Part shown: positions 1-7,361 of the stretch, piece after piece
How the letters are laid out: each line of letters begins with the position of its first letter
Numbering within the stretch: the first letter of the stretch is position 1
Assembly: GCA_903853785.1 (NCBI GenBank)
Contig: CAINUM010000019.1
Coordinates: 1 to 25,343, forward strand
Length of the DNA: 25,343 nucleotides
Origin: Candidatus Magasanikiibacteriota bacterium
Lineage (GTDB): Bacteria; Patescibacteriota; Patescibacteriia; Magasanikbacterales; GWA2-37-8
Reading direction: 5' to 3'
Notes under the pieces: model-generated
Told to the model about the DNA's origin: nothing
Databases searched by the model: none
What the model saw: only the letters and a program-made list of their open reading frames with translations
Translations under genes and position numbers: made by a program

Positions 1-1
1 A

Positions 2-643
2 GAATCTAAAGATAAAAATAAAGATCAAACATATTTCTTACATCAATTAAATCAAGAACAATTAAAAAGTGTTTTGTTTCCAATTGGAGCATATAAAAAA
101 GAGCAGGTGCGTAAATTAGCTACAAAATTTGATCTGCCTACGGCTCAAAAAGAAGAGAGTATGGGAATCTGCTTTGTGGGAGAAGTTCCAATGCGTGATT
201 TTTTAAAAAACAAAATTAAGGTAACTCCTGGAAAAATAGTAGACGAGAATAAAAATGTATTGGGACAACATGGTGGTTTGGCATATTATACTATTGGTCA
301 AAGAAATTTGGGATTGAACAGTAAAGATGGTAAACCGATGTTTGTGTTGGAGAAAATTTTTGATACCAATGAATTAGTTGTGGGAGGAGAATCTAGTCAA
401 TTATTATATAAAAATAACATTACAGTGGGGGATATCAATTGGGTGTCCGATGCTATTCCAAAATTACCATTAAATTGTAAAATTCGATTACGCCATCGAC
501 AAGAATTGCAAAATGCCAAAATTTATTTGGATAAAAAAGAAATTAAAATAAAATTTCATAAGCAGCAGCGGGCAGTTACCCCAGGTCAATTCGCAGTATT
601 TTATAAAAATGGTTTGTGTTTGGGTGGGGGAGTTATTTTATGA
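2..643 (+). CDS. mnmA: tRNA-specific 2-thiouridylase MnmA, 5'-truncated
   Basis: MnmA puts sulfur on U34 of Lys, Glu and Gln tRNAs in the cytoplasm. Only the C-terminal ~213 residues are in the window; the N-terminal PP-loop and first catalytic cysteine lie off the left edge. The reading frame is open from base 2. It shows the family signature KDQTYFL (from about base 26), then MGICFVGE, which carries the cysteine that becomes the persulfide (Cys199 in E. coli). The rest matches the central and C-terminal beta-barrel domains, including YYTIGQRNLGL and the closing AVTPGQFAVFY. The TGA stop sits in an ATGA with a possible tiny ORF at 640. Nothing suggests a broken gene; the truncation is just the window edge. 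Confidence 0.95.
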   Translation, partial: ESKDKNKDQTYFLHQLNQEQLKSVLFPIGAYKKEQVRKLATKFDLPTAQKEESMGICFVGEVPMRDFLKNKIKVTPGKIVDENKNVLGQHGGLAYYTIGQRNLGLNSKDGKPMFVLEKIFDTNELVVGGESSQLLYKNNITVGDINWVSDAIPKLPLNCKIRLRHRQELQNAKIYLDKKEIKIKFHKQQRAVTPGQFAVFYKNGLCLGGGVIL

Positions 644-692
644 AATTTATTAGCCGCTTTACAGAAATATCATTTTTAGATAAAATCACGAT

Positions 693-953
693 ATGAATAT
701 GGATTTTACTACAATTTTAGGGATAGTGGGTGCCATATTCATTTTGGTTGCCTTTATTTTGGAACAGAAAAAGATTTGGAATAGTGAAATGTTAAAATAC
801 GATTTGGTAAATTTTATTGGTAGTGCAATTTTAGTTGTCTATGGAATTTTGATTAAAGGTTATCCGTTTGTTGTTTTAAATTTAGTTTGGGCATTGGTTT
901 CACTCAATGATGTTGTAGCTGATATAATTAGAAATAATAAAACAAAAAGTTAA
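693..953 (+). CDS. Small membrane protein, CBU_0592-like
   Basis: An 86-residue protein with three hydrophobic stretches: about residues 6-23, 38-54 and 58-72. The arrangement (GxxGAxxxLxAF at the start, NxxGS in the middle, P...LNLVWALVSL at the end) resembles the CBU_0592-type small membrane proteins, whose function is unknown. It lies between mnmA and alaS and its TAA is one base from the alaS ATG, so it is probably co-transcribed with alaS. A second ATG at 699 is also possible. No Shine-Dalgarno is visible. The ATG overlaps the TGA of the 18-codon frame at 640-696. The membrane location is clear; the family name is recognition by pattern only. Confidence 0.7.
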   Translation: MNMDFTTILGIVGAIFILVAFILEQKKIWNSEMLKYDLVNFIGSAILVVYGILIKGYPFVVLNLVWALVSLNDVVADIIRNNKTKS

Positions 954-954
954 T

Positions 955-2811
955 ATGATTACTTCCAGAGAACTCCGCCAAAAATATTTAGAATTTTTTG
1001 CTAGCAAGGAACACAAAATTATTCCAAGTGCTTCTTTGATTCCAGAAAACGATCCAACGGTTTTGTTTACTACTGCCGGTATGCATCCGCTTGTGCCGTA
1101 TTTATTGGGAGAAAAGCATCCAGAAGGAAAGCGTTTGGCTAATATCCAAAAATGTATTCGCACTCAAGATATCGATGAAGTTGGCGACACTCGCCACGAC
1201 ACTTTTTTTGAGATGATGGGAAACTGGTCATTGGGAGATTATTTTAAAAAGGAAGCAATTGAATGGAGTTGGGAATTTTTAACTTCTCCAAAATATTTAG
1301 GTTTAGACCCACGTAAATTAGCGGTTACTGTTTTTGCTGGTGAAAATGAAAACGGCATTCCTCGTGATGAAGAAGCGGCTAATATATGGAAAAGCTTGGG
1401 AGTAGATGAAAATAAAATTGCCTATTTACCAAGAAAAAATAACTGGTGGGGTCCAGCTGGTCAAACCGGTCCTTGTGGTCCAGACACCGAAATGTTTTTT
1501 TGGAAAGGCGAAACAGAATTTCCTCCAGCCGGAAGTAATGCTGGAACCGATGAAGACAATTGGTTGGAGATCTGGAATGATGTTTTCATGCAATACAATA
1601 AAAATAAAGAAGGTAGTTATGAACCTTTGGCCCAGAAAAATGTTGATACTGGAATGGGGCTAGAAAGAACACTAGTAACCCTCAACGGTTTTGCCGACGT
1701 TTTTCAAATCGATACTTTTTGGCCATTGATCCAAAAAATTGAAGAGTTATCTGGCCGTGAATATATCGAAAGTCTTGAAGTGACCAAATCCATGCGCATT
1801 ATCGCTGATCATTTACGTACCGCTACTATGATAATGGGGGATGATAAATGTGTTGCTCCAAGTAATGTCGATCGTGGATATATTGTTCGTCGTTTGATTC
1901 GTCGTGCTGTCCGTCATGGACGCCTACTTGGAATTAATGAAAATTTTTGCGATAAAATTGCCGCAGAAGTAATCAATATTTTTAAAGATGTATATTCTGA
2001 GGTCGACAAAAATAAAGAATTTATAACGTTTGAATTGGCCAAAGAAGAAAGTAAATTCAGAAATACAATTGAGCAAGGACTGAAAGAATTTGAAAAACTA
2101 CTAAGTGGTTTTAGAATTGCTTTTGAAAAGACTGGAAAAAATATTACGGAAATTTCTGGCAAACAAGCCTTTAAATTATTTGAAAGTTTTGGATTTCCAT
2201 TGGAGATTACTTTGGAGATGGCATTAGAAAATGGATTGACAGTTGATGTGAATAGTTTTGAAGAAGCATTCAAAGCACACCAAGACTTATCACGTGCCGG
2301 TGCGGAACAAAAATTCAAAGGTGGTATGGCCGATCACGGTGAGATGTCGGTGAAATATCATACTGGTACACATTTGTTAAATGCCGCTTTACGTCAGGTG
2401 CTTGGTTCACACGTTGAACAGCGTGGTAGTAATATTACCGCCGAACGTTTACGTTTTGATTTTTCTCATCCAGAAAAAATGAGTGAAGAGCAAAAACAAC
2501 AAGTAGAAGATTTGGTAAACTATGCTATCAAAAAAGATTATCACGTTTCGTTTGTTGAGATGACTGTTGCTGAAGCGAAAGAACACGGAGCGATGGGAGT
2601 ATTTGAAGATAAATATGGAAATAAGGTAAAAGTTTATTCAGTTGGGGAACCGGATGTTGCACCTACTGCGACCATAAATTCCCAAACCTTTAGTAAAGAG
2701 ATTTGCGGTGGTCCGCACGTCGAACATACTGGAACCATGGGACAATTCAAAATTGTAAAAGAAGAAGCCGTATCATCCGGTATACGCCGCATTAAAGCTG
2801 TGCTTCTATAA
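955..2811 (+). CDS. alaS: Alanyl-tRNA synthetase, short form without C-Ala domain
   Basis: Charges tRNA-Ala with alanine and clears mischarged serine or glycine. At 618 residues it is far shorter than E. coli AlaRS (876). The class II catalytic core is complete (residues 1-~240, with TRHDTFFEMMGNWSLGDYF and GWxGPxGPCGPDTE-like segments), followed by the tRNA-recognition region with RGYIVRRLIRRAVRHGRLLG. The editing domain keeps all four zinc ligands: H469 and H473 in HTGTH, C584 and H588 in CGGPH. The protein ends at SSGIRRIKAVLL, exactly where the editing domain ends, so the oligomerisation/C-Ala domain is absent rather than broken. The start follows the upstream TAA by one base, with no Shine-Dalgarno. 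Confidence 0.97.
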   Translation: MITSRELRQKYLEFFASKEHKIIPSASLIPENDPTVLFTTAGMHPLVPYLLGEKHPEGKRLANIQKCIRTQDIDEVGDTRHDTFFEMMGNWSLGDYFKKEAIEWSWEFLTSPKYLGLDPRKLAVTVFAGENENGIPRDEEAANIWKSLGVDENKIAYLPRKNNWWGPAGQTGPCGPDTEMFFWKGETEFPPAGSNAGTDEDNWLEIWNDVFMQYNKNKEGSYEPLAQKNVDTGMGLERTLVTLNGFADVFQIDTFWPLIQKIEELSGREYIESLEVTKSMRIIADHLRTATMIMGDDKCVAPSNVDRGYIVRRLIRRAVRHGRLLGINENFCDKIAAEVINIFKDVYSEVDKNKEFITFELAKEESKFRNTIEQGLKEFEKLLSGFRIAFEKTGKNITEISGKQAFKLFESFGFPLEITLEMALENGLTVDVNSFEEAFKAHQDLSRAGAEQKFKGGMADHGEMSVKYHTGTHLLNAALRQVLGSHVEQRGSNITAERLRFDFSHPEKMSEEQKQQVEDLVNYAIKKDYHVSFVEMTVAEAKEHGAMGVFEDKYGNKVKVYSVGEPDVAPTATINSQTFSKEICGGPHVEHTGTMGQFKIVKEEAVSSGIRRIKAVLL

Positions 2812-2821
2812 AATTAATCTC

Positions 2822-3268
2822 ATGTTTGTAATTATCGCCAACAAACTCTGGTCCATGCGTGAGCAATTTATTCGCTATTTTGTCGTTGGTATTAGTGGTT
2901 TGGTGGTAGATATGACGACATTGTGGATATTCATTGATCTTTTTCATTGGTCGCCAATTTTCTCGCTCATGTTGAATCAGTTTATAGTTTTGACCTACGT
3001 TTTTTATCTCAACAAGTTGTGGGCCTTTAAAAGTGTAGGACAGACCAAAAAAGAAGTTCAGCGTTATTTTGTGCTGTATTTCTTTAATTACATATTTGCG
3101 ATTGGGTGGATGTGGTTGTGGCATAACAAATATGGCTTTGAACCGAAGTTGGTGAGGTTGGTGAATATCATCCTGGCAGTGTCATGGAATTTCCTACTTT
3201 ACAAGTTTTTTGTATATCGGGTTAAAGATGAGGATGTGAATAAGTTGACAGTAGAACCAGTAATATAG
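2822..3268 (+). CDS. GtrA-family four-helix membrane protein
   Basis: A 148-residue protein with four predicted membrane helices (about residues 18-38, 45-66, 84-104 and 114-132). The opening QFIRYFVVGISGLVVDMTTLW and the closing NFLLYKFFVYR are typical of the GtrA/DPMS family. These proteins are thought to help move polyprenyl-phosphate-linked sugars across the membrane, or to assist a neighbouring glycosyltransferase. No partner glycosyltransferase is adjacent. It starts 10 bases after alaS stops and is likely the last gene of the mnmA-alaS transcription unit. The family assignment is good; the substrate is unknown. Confidence 0.85.
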   Translation: MFVIIANKLWSMREQFIRYFVVGISGLVVDMTTLWIFIDLFHWSPIFSLMLNQFIVLTYVFYLNKLWAFKSVGQTKKEVQRYFVLYFFNYIFAIGWMWLWHNKYGFEPKLVRLVNIILAVSWNFLLYKFFVYRVKDEDVNKLTVEPVI

Positions 3269-3337
3269 TATTTTTTTATCTAATTTAAGCCATTTTTTAC
3301 TAAATTAGCGAGTATAAATCAAAGTTGGCCTAGGCCC

Positions 3338-3366
3338 TTGACTAAATTCGATTTTTTAGCTAAACT
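3338..3366 (+). promoter_or_regulatory. Promoter for the infA/ribosomal protein operon
   Basis: A -35 box TTGACT (3338-3343), a 17-base spacer and a -10 box TAAACT (3361-3366). The predicted transcript starts near 3373, about 17 bases before the infA ATG. A 10-bp palindrome, GGCCTAGGCC (3327-3336), sits one base upstream of the -35 box. It stands out as GC-rich inside AT-rich spacer and could be an operator. Confidence 0.55.
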
Positions 3367-3389
3367 AATAGCAATTAATATTTTCCCAA

Positions 3390-3608
3390 ATGGTTAGCAA
3401 ACAAGACGTAATCGAATTAAAGGGAGCAATTGAAGAATTGTTACCTGCTGGCACTTTTCGCGTAAAGCTTGAAAGTGGTCAGACTATCATCGCACATTTG
3501 TCTGGTAAAATGCGCTTAAACAAAATTCGTTTAAGTTTAGGTGATCAGGTAAAAGTTGAGATGACTCCTTACGATTTGACCAAAGGTAGAATAACTTTTC
3601 GTTTCTAA
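3390..3608 (+). CDS. infA: Translation initiation factor IF-1
   Basis: A single OB-fold protein (72 residues, the normal length) that binds the 30S A site during initiation. Diagnostic segments are DVIELKGAIEELLPAGTFRV near the start, AHLSGKMRLNKIRL in the middle and the ending PYDLTKGRITFRF. It is the first gene of the ribosomal protein operon and is followed by 123 bases that contain a structured RNA before rpmJ. There is no Shine-Dalgarno ahead of the ATG; the leader is AT-rich. Confidence 0.97.
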   Translation: MVSKQDVIELKGAIEELLPAGTFRVKLESGQTIIAHLSGKMRLNKIRLSLGDQVKVEMTPYDLTKGRITFRF

Positions 3609-3627
3609 ACAATTCAACAGTAAGAAG

Positions 3628-3699
3628 ATCAACCATTGCGGTGTAGTTCCTCACTTTTTTTAGAGGGGCGTCGATATCGCGGCAGTGGTTGGTATTTTT
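3628..3699 (+). ncRNA. Structured RNA leader or attenuator between infA and rpmJ
   Basis: A 12-bp closing stem pairs 3628-3639 (ATCAACCATTGC) with 3682-3693 (GCAGTGGTTGGT), with two G-U pairs. Inside it a 7-bp hairpin pairs 3646-3652 (GTTCCTC) with 3663-3669 (GAGGGGC). A self-complementary CGATATCG lies at 3672-3679. The closing stem runs straight into ATTTTT (3694-3699), so it may act as a terminator or attenuator. The location, ahead of rpmJ-rpsM-rpsK-rpsD-rpoA, is where r-protein autoregulatory leaders are found in other bacteria (for example, S4 acting on the E. coli alpha operon). The pairing is seen; the regulatory role is inferred. Confidence 0.5.
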
Positions 3700-3731
3700 G
3701 CTTTACTTAATTATTTATTTTTCAATACCAT

Positions 3732-3845
3732 ATGAAAGTACGCGCTTCCGTAAAGAAGATTTGTATGAAGTGTCAAACCGTACGTCGCAAAGGCCGCGTG
3801 TTTGTTATCTGTGAAAATGCAAAACATAAACAACGTCAGGGTTAA
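3732..3845 (+). CDS. rpmJ: 50S ribosomal protein L36 (bL36)
   Basis: A 37-residue protein, the standard length, starting MKVRASVKKICMKC. It carries the complete zinc ribbon: C11, C14, C27 and H32. It is too short to be picked up by usual ORF cutoffs but sits in its canonical place between infA and rpsM. It begins 33 bases after the structured RNA and ends 17 bases before rpsM. Confidence 0.96.
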   Translation: MKVRASVKKICMKCQTVRRKGRVFVICENAKHKQRQG

Positions 3846-3862
3846 TTTAATTTTATTCATCT

Positions 3863-4249
3863 ATGAGAATAGCTAGTACGAACATTCCAAGTGATAAGAA
3901 GATTGCCTATGCTCTACCATACGTATTTGGTATCGGTATAACATTGGCAGCAAAAATTTTAAAAGATGCTGGTATCGATGGTAACATCCGTTCCAAAGAT
4001 CTTACTGAAGCTCAACAAGATAAATTGCGCGCTATTGTTGAAAAAGATTACAAGACAGAAGGTGATTTGCGTCGTGAAATCATGAGTAATATCAAGCGCT
4101 TAAAGGATGTTAAATGTTATCGTGGCATCCGCCATATGAAACATTTGCCAGCTCGCGGTCAACGTACCAAGACTAACTCAAGTACTGTGAGCGGCAACGT
4201 TCGCAAGACAGCTGTTAGTGGTAAGAAGTTGGCTGGTCAGAAGACCTAA
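3863..4249 (+). CDS. rpsM: 30S ribosomal protein S13 (uS13)
   Basis: S13 sits in the head of the small subunit and contacts the P-site tRNA and the 50S subunit. The protein has 128 residues, close to the usual length. Typical segments are RIASTNIPSDKKIAYALPYV and GIG near the start, then the helical region and CYRGIRHMKHLPARGQRTKTN toward the basic C-terminus. It follows rpmJ and precedes rpsK in conserved order. The ATG is preceded only by AT-rich sequence. Confidence 0.97.
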   Translation: MRIASTNIPSDKKIAYALPYVFGIGITLAAKILKDAGIDGNIRSKDLTEAQQDKLRAIVEKDYKTEGDLRREIMSNIKRLKDVKCYRGIRHMKHLPARGQRTKTNSSTVSGNVRKTAVSGKKLAGQKT

Positions 4250-4290
4250 AGCGGACGCTTGTTAATTTTAACTACCAGAGATTATAAAAT

Positions 4291-4740
4291 ATGACAGAAA
4301 AAACAATTAAAAAAACTGATGAAGCCTCTGCTAAAGCTGGTAAAGCTAAAGTAGGTACGGCTAAAGCCAAGAAAAAGAAGGTGGCGGATCGCCAGGTTCC
4401 TCGCGCTAATGCTTACATTCAAGCTACTTACAACAACACCATCATCACTATTACTGATCCAAACGGAAACGTTTTAGGTTGGTCTTCAGCTGGTGTAGTA
4501 GGTTTCAAAGGTCCAAAAAAAGCTACTCCTTACGCTGCTTCTCTTGTAACCAAGGATTTGATGGATAAGATTGCTGCTTACGCAGTAAAAGAAGTTAGTG
4601 TATTTGTGAAAGGTATCGGCGGTGGTCGTGAAGGTGCAATTCGCGCTCTTCATATCAACGGCTTGAACGTTGTGTCAATCAATGATGTAACTCCTATCCC
4701 ACACAATGGTTGCCGTCCACCAAAGAGACGTAGAGTATAA
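4291..4740 (+). CDS. rpsK: 30S ribosomal protein S11 (uS11) with Lys/Ala-rich N-terminal tail
   Basis: S11 lines the mRNA exit channel of the platform. The core starts near residue 38 with ANAYIQATYNNTIITITD and ends with the canonical HNGCRPPKRRRV. The 149 residues are about 20 more than the usual ~129. The excess is an N-terminal, lysine- and alanine-rich low-complexity tail (residues 1-35). I kept the first ATG because the tail is continuous and starts 41 bases after rpsM, but a later start cannot be excluded. Confidence 0.95.
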   Translation: MTEKTIKKTDEASAKAGKAKVGTAKAKKKKVADRQVPRANAYIQATYNNTIITITDPNGNVLGWSSAGVVGFKGPKKATPYAASLVTKDLMDKIAAYAVKEVSVFVKGIGGGREGAIRALHINGLNVVSINDVTPIPHNGCRPPKRRRV

Positions 4741-4765
4741 TTTACCCTATTGTAATAAAAATATT

Positions 4766-5374
4766 ATGGCTAGAAAAATTGGTCCAAAACATAAGTTATG
4801 TCGCAAGTACGGTGAAAAATTGTGCGATTCTGCAAAATGCCCACTGACTAAACGTCCTTATCCACCAGGTCAACATGGCCCAAGTAAGAAACGTCCAAAG
4901 GTTTCCGGTTACGGCAAACAACTTTTAGAAAAACAAAAAGTAAAAAGAATTTACGGAATTTTAGAACGTCAATTTTCCAACTATGTTGCTGAAGCTTCTA
5001 AAAAAGTTGGCGATACTAGTAAAATTCTTTTGAACTACTTAGAATCACGTTTAGACAATGTTGTATATCGTGCTGGTTTGGCATCTTCTCGTGCAGCTGC
5101 TCGTCAGATGGTAAATCATGGACATATTACAGTAGATGGTCAAAAAGTAGATATCGCATCTTACCGCGTTAAAGTTGGACAAGCTATTGCAGCAAGTACA
5201 ATTTCAAAAAGTAAGAAATTATTTGAAGGTATTGGTGAAAAACTACAGAAAGTTGAAGCTCCTTCCTGGTTGAGTGTGGATAGTAAAACTGTAGGTGCCA
5301 AAGTTTTGAATGCACCAACAGTAGAAAATCCAAATTTTAATCCAAAAGTTATTATCGAGTTTTATTCTCGTTAA
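4766..5374 (+). CDS. rpsD: 30S ribosomal protein S4 (uS4)
   Basis: A primary 16S rRNA-binding protein and, in many bacteria, autoregulator of this operon. The ATG at 4766 (MARKIGPKHKLC) gives 202 residues, the normal size. The frame is open further upstream but would overlap rpsK with non-homologous sequence. The N-terminal zinc site has H9, C12, C20 and C25, with His where Thermus S4 has Cys and a shorter loop between the pairs. PYPPGQHG follows. The S4 RNA-binding domain is at about residues 92-150 (SRLDNVVYRAG, VNHGHITVDG), and the protein ends VIIEFYSR as expected. Confidence 0.97.
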   Translation: MARKIGPKHKLCRKYGEKLCDSAKCPLTKRPYPPGQHGPSKKRPKVSGYGKQLLEKQKVKRIYGILERQFSNYVAEASKKVGDTSKILLNYLESRLDNVVYRAGLASSRAAARQMVNHGHITVDGQKVDIASYRVKVGQAIAASTISKSKKLFEGIGEKLQKVEAPSWLSVDSKTVGAKVLNAPTVENPNFNPKVIIEFYSR

Positions 5375-5392
5375 TTATAAATTTTTTATCTT

Positions 5393-6184
5393 ATGGAGAA
5401 CTTTCTTTTGCCATCTAAAGTAGAATTTCAACAAGGCGAAACCGAATTAACCGGCGCTTTGGTTATTACTCCATGTTTTCATGGATACGGTACTACGCTA
5501 GGCAATGCTTTGCGTCGCGTTTTGTTGTCTTCACTAGCCGGCGGTGCAGTTGAAGCTTTTAAAGTTAAAGGCACACAGCATGAATTTACTACTGTTGAGG
5601 GTGTTCAGGAAGATGTAGTAGAAATAATGTTGAATTTAAAACAATTAGCAGTGAAAGTTTACGGTGATGAATCTGTTACTTTAAATTTAGTAAAAAAAGG
5701 CCCTGGTCTAGTGACTGGTGCCGATATTGAAAACAATAGCAATGCTGAAGTAGTTAGTAAAGATTTGGTAATCTGTAATCTTACTTCCAACAAAACTTTC
5801 GAAATGGAAATAATCGTTGGAAAAGGACGCGGTTTTGTACCAGTAGAAGAGAAGGATAAGAAAAACTACCCATTAGGCACAATTGTTATTGATTCTGTTT
5901 ATACTCCAGTAAAAGATGTTGGTTATAAAGTAGAATATACTCGTGTTGGTGATATTACTAACTACGAAAAACTAACTGTAAATATTGAAACGAACGGTAC
6001 TATTTCTCCTCAAGATGCAGTTAATCAGTCCGTTAAAATTTTGATCGATCATTTTTCAATTATTTTATCTAGTGTTGCTTCTACACAACCTGAAATTGTT
6101 GCACAGGAGCCCGTTGCAGCCGTAGATGAACCAGTTGAAGAAGGAGAAGACAAACCAAAAAAGAAAGTTTCAAAGAAAAAGTAA
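5393..6184 (+). CDS. rpoA: RNA polymerase alpha subunit lacking the C-terminal domain
   Basis: The assembly scaffold of RNA polymerase. The N-terminal domain is intact (residues 1-~228): GYGTTLGNALRRVLLSSLAGGAVEAF is the dimerisation signature and FTTVEGVQEDVVEIMLNLK follows. It closes with QSVKILIDHFSIILS. At 263 residues it is ~50-65 short of usual bacterial alpha (~315-330). The helix-hairpin-helix CTD that contacts UP elements and activators is missing. In its place is a ~35-residue acidic tail (EPVEEGEDK) ending in lysines (KPKKKVSKKK). The stop is clean and rplQ follows normally, so this is not a frameshift visible in this sequence. Confidence 0.96.
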   Translation: MENFLLPSKVEFQQGETELTGALVITPCFHGYGTTLGNALRRVLLSSLAGGAVEAFKVKGTQHEFTTVEGVQEDVVEIMLNLKQLAVKVYGDESVTLNLVKKGPGLVTGADIENNSNAEVVSKDLVICNLTSNKTFEMEIIVGKGRGFVPVEEKDKKNYPLGTIVIDSVYTPVKDVGYKVEYTRVGDITNYEKLTVNIETNGTISPQDAVNQSVKILIDHFSIILSSVASTQPEIVAQEPVAAVDEPVEEGEDKPKKKVSKKK

Positions 6185-6206
6185 ATTATTAAGGATTTTT
6201 ATTGAT

Positions 6207-6557
6207 ATGCGACATTTAGTAAAAAAAGCTACATTAGATCGTAAAACGGCAGCGCGTCGCTCGCTTTTGGCCAACTTAGCAGAAAGTTTGATTATCCACG
6301 AAAAAATCAAAACTACTAAAGCCAAAGCTAAAGCATTGCGCTCCATGATCGAAAGATTGATTACAAAGTCTAAACCAAATGATTTGGCTGCTCGTCGTCA
6401 ATTGATGCGCGTTCTTTATACAAATAACGCCATTAAAAAAATGTTGGAAGTGATTGGTCCACGTTATGCCACAAGACCAGGTGGTTACACTCGTATTACC
6501 TTACTTGGTGTTCGCAAAGGCGATGCTGGAGAAGAGGCGATGATCGAGTTTGTTTAA
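6207..6557 (+). CDS. rplQ: 50S ribosomal protein L17 (bL17)
   Basis: L17 lies near the peptide exit tunnel. The ATG at 6207 (MRHLVKKATLDRKTAARRSLLANLAESLI) is the right start. It gives 116 residues and the family's conserved N-terminus; the frame extends upstream into rpoA but without homology. A purine-rich AAGGA (6191-6195) lies 11 bases upstream, one of the few possible Shine-Dalgarno sequences in the window. The end, GGYTRITLLGVRKGDAGEEAMIEFV, is typical. Confidence 0.96.
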   Translation: MRHLVKKATLDRKTAARRSLLANLAESLIIHEKIKTTKAKAKALRSMIERLITKSKPNDLAARRQLMRVLYTNNAIKKMLEVIGPRYATRPGGYTRITLLGVRKGDAGEEAMIEFV

Positions 6558-6573
6558 TAGATAATTGATTATT

Positions 6574-6933
6574 ATGTCTACAAATAGAAAGACTATCGAA
6601 CTTGACGCGACTGGAATGGCTCCAGGTCGTTTGGCAACTCAAATTGCCACATTTTTGATGGGCAAACACAAAGTAAAATATACTCCACATATTGACGCTG
6701 GAGATAAAGTAGTGATTACAAATGTTGATAAAATTGCGTTCACAGGTAAAAAAATGGAACAAAAACTTTATCGTCATCACTCCAATCATCCAGGTGGTTT
6801 GAAAGAAAAGCAAGCTAAAACTTTGATGGCCGAAAGTCCAGAAGAGTTGATGAAGTTGACAGTTGCTAAAATGTTGCCAAAAAACAAATTACGCGATCAA
6901 CGCATGATCCGCTTACATTTTAAGAAATCATAA
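6574..6933 (+). CDS. rplM: 50S ribosomal protein L13 (uL13)
   Basis: An early-assembly large-subunit protein. I chose the ATG at 6574 (MSTNRKTIELDATG) over an in-frame TTG at 6565, giving 119 residues. Typical segments: GMAPGRLATQIATFLMGK, HIDAGDKVVITNVDKIAFTG and MAESPEELMKLTVAKMLPKN. L13 is usually ~140 residues and starts with a longer N-terminal stretch, so this is a slightly trimmed form. rpsI follows after two bases, the usual rplM-rpsI pair. Confidence 0.95.
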   Translation: MSTNRKTIELDATGMAPGRLATQIATFLMGKHKVKYTPHIDAGDKVVITNVDKIAFTGKKMEQKLYRHHSNHPGGLKEKQAKTLMAESPEELMKLTVAKMLPKNKLRDQRMIRLHFKKS

Positions 6934-6935
6934 TT

Positions 6936-7340
6936 ATGACAAAACTTAGCACAACTGAATCAAATCGCGCGGTCGGACGTCGCAAGCGTGCATCTGCTCG
7001 TGTTCGTATCACCAAAGGTACTGGTAAAATCACTATCAATGGCATGGATTTCAAAGCATTTTTACCATATTTTGAATATCAAGATATCGTAATGGCTCCT
7101 CTGAAAGCTTTGGCTAAAGAAAAAGATTTAGATGTTTCTTGTTTAGTACAAGGTGGTGGAAAAAAAGGTCAAGCAACTGCAGTACAACTTGGCATTGCTC
7201 GCGCATTGGTTCTTTGGAACGAAGAGTTACGAAAGACTCTGAAGACTCAAGGCTATTTGACTCGCGATCCACGCATCAAGGAAAGAAAGAAATTTGGTTT
7301 GAAAAAGGCTCGTCGTGCTGCTCAATGGTCAAAACGTTAA
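6936..7340 (+). CDS. rpsI: 30S ribosomal protein S9 (uS9)
   Basis: S9 reaches the P-site tRNA with its C-terminal tail. The protein has 134 residues. Signature segments: AVGRRKRASARVRITKGTGK at the start, VQGGGKKGQATAVQLGIARAL in the middle, and the basic ending RDPRIKERKKFGLKKAR to the invariant final SKR. It is the last gene of the operon and is followed 21 bases later by a strong terminator. Confidence 0.97.
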   Translation: MTKLSTTESNRAVGRRKRASARVRITKGTGKITINGMDFKAFLPYFEYQDIVMAPLKALAKEKDLDVSCLVQGGGKKGQATAVQLGIARALVLWNEELRKTLKTQGYLTRDPRIKERKKFGLKKARRAAQWSKR

Positions 7341-7361
7341 TCGATTTTACAGAATTTTCAA

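Noticed and set aside
900..2318. Long minus-strand frames and a second plus-strand frame inside alaS
   Set aside because: They lie inside a clearly conserved gene, have low-complexity or unfamiliar sequence and no initiation context.
3280..3308. Hairpin CTAATTTA / TAAATTAG after the GtrA gene as a terminator
   Set aside because: The stem is all A/T apart from one pair, has a 13-base loop, and its T run precedes the stem instead of following it.
4706..4765. An upstream start for S4 inside rpsK
   Set aside because: The 20 extra residues do not resemble S4, whose conserved start is MARKIGP at 4766.
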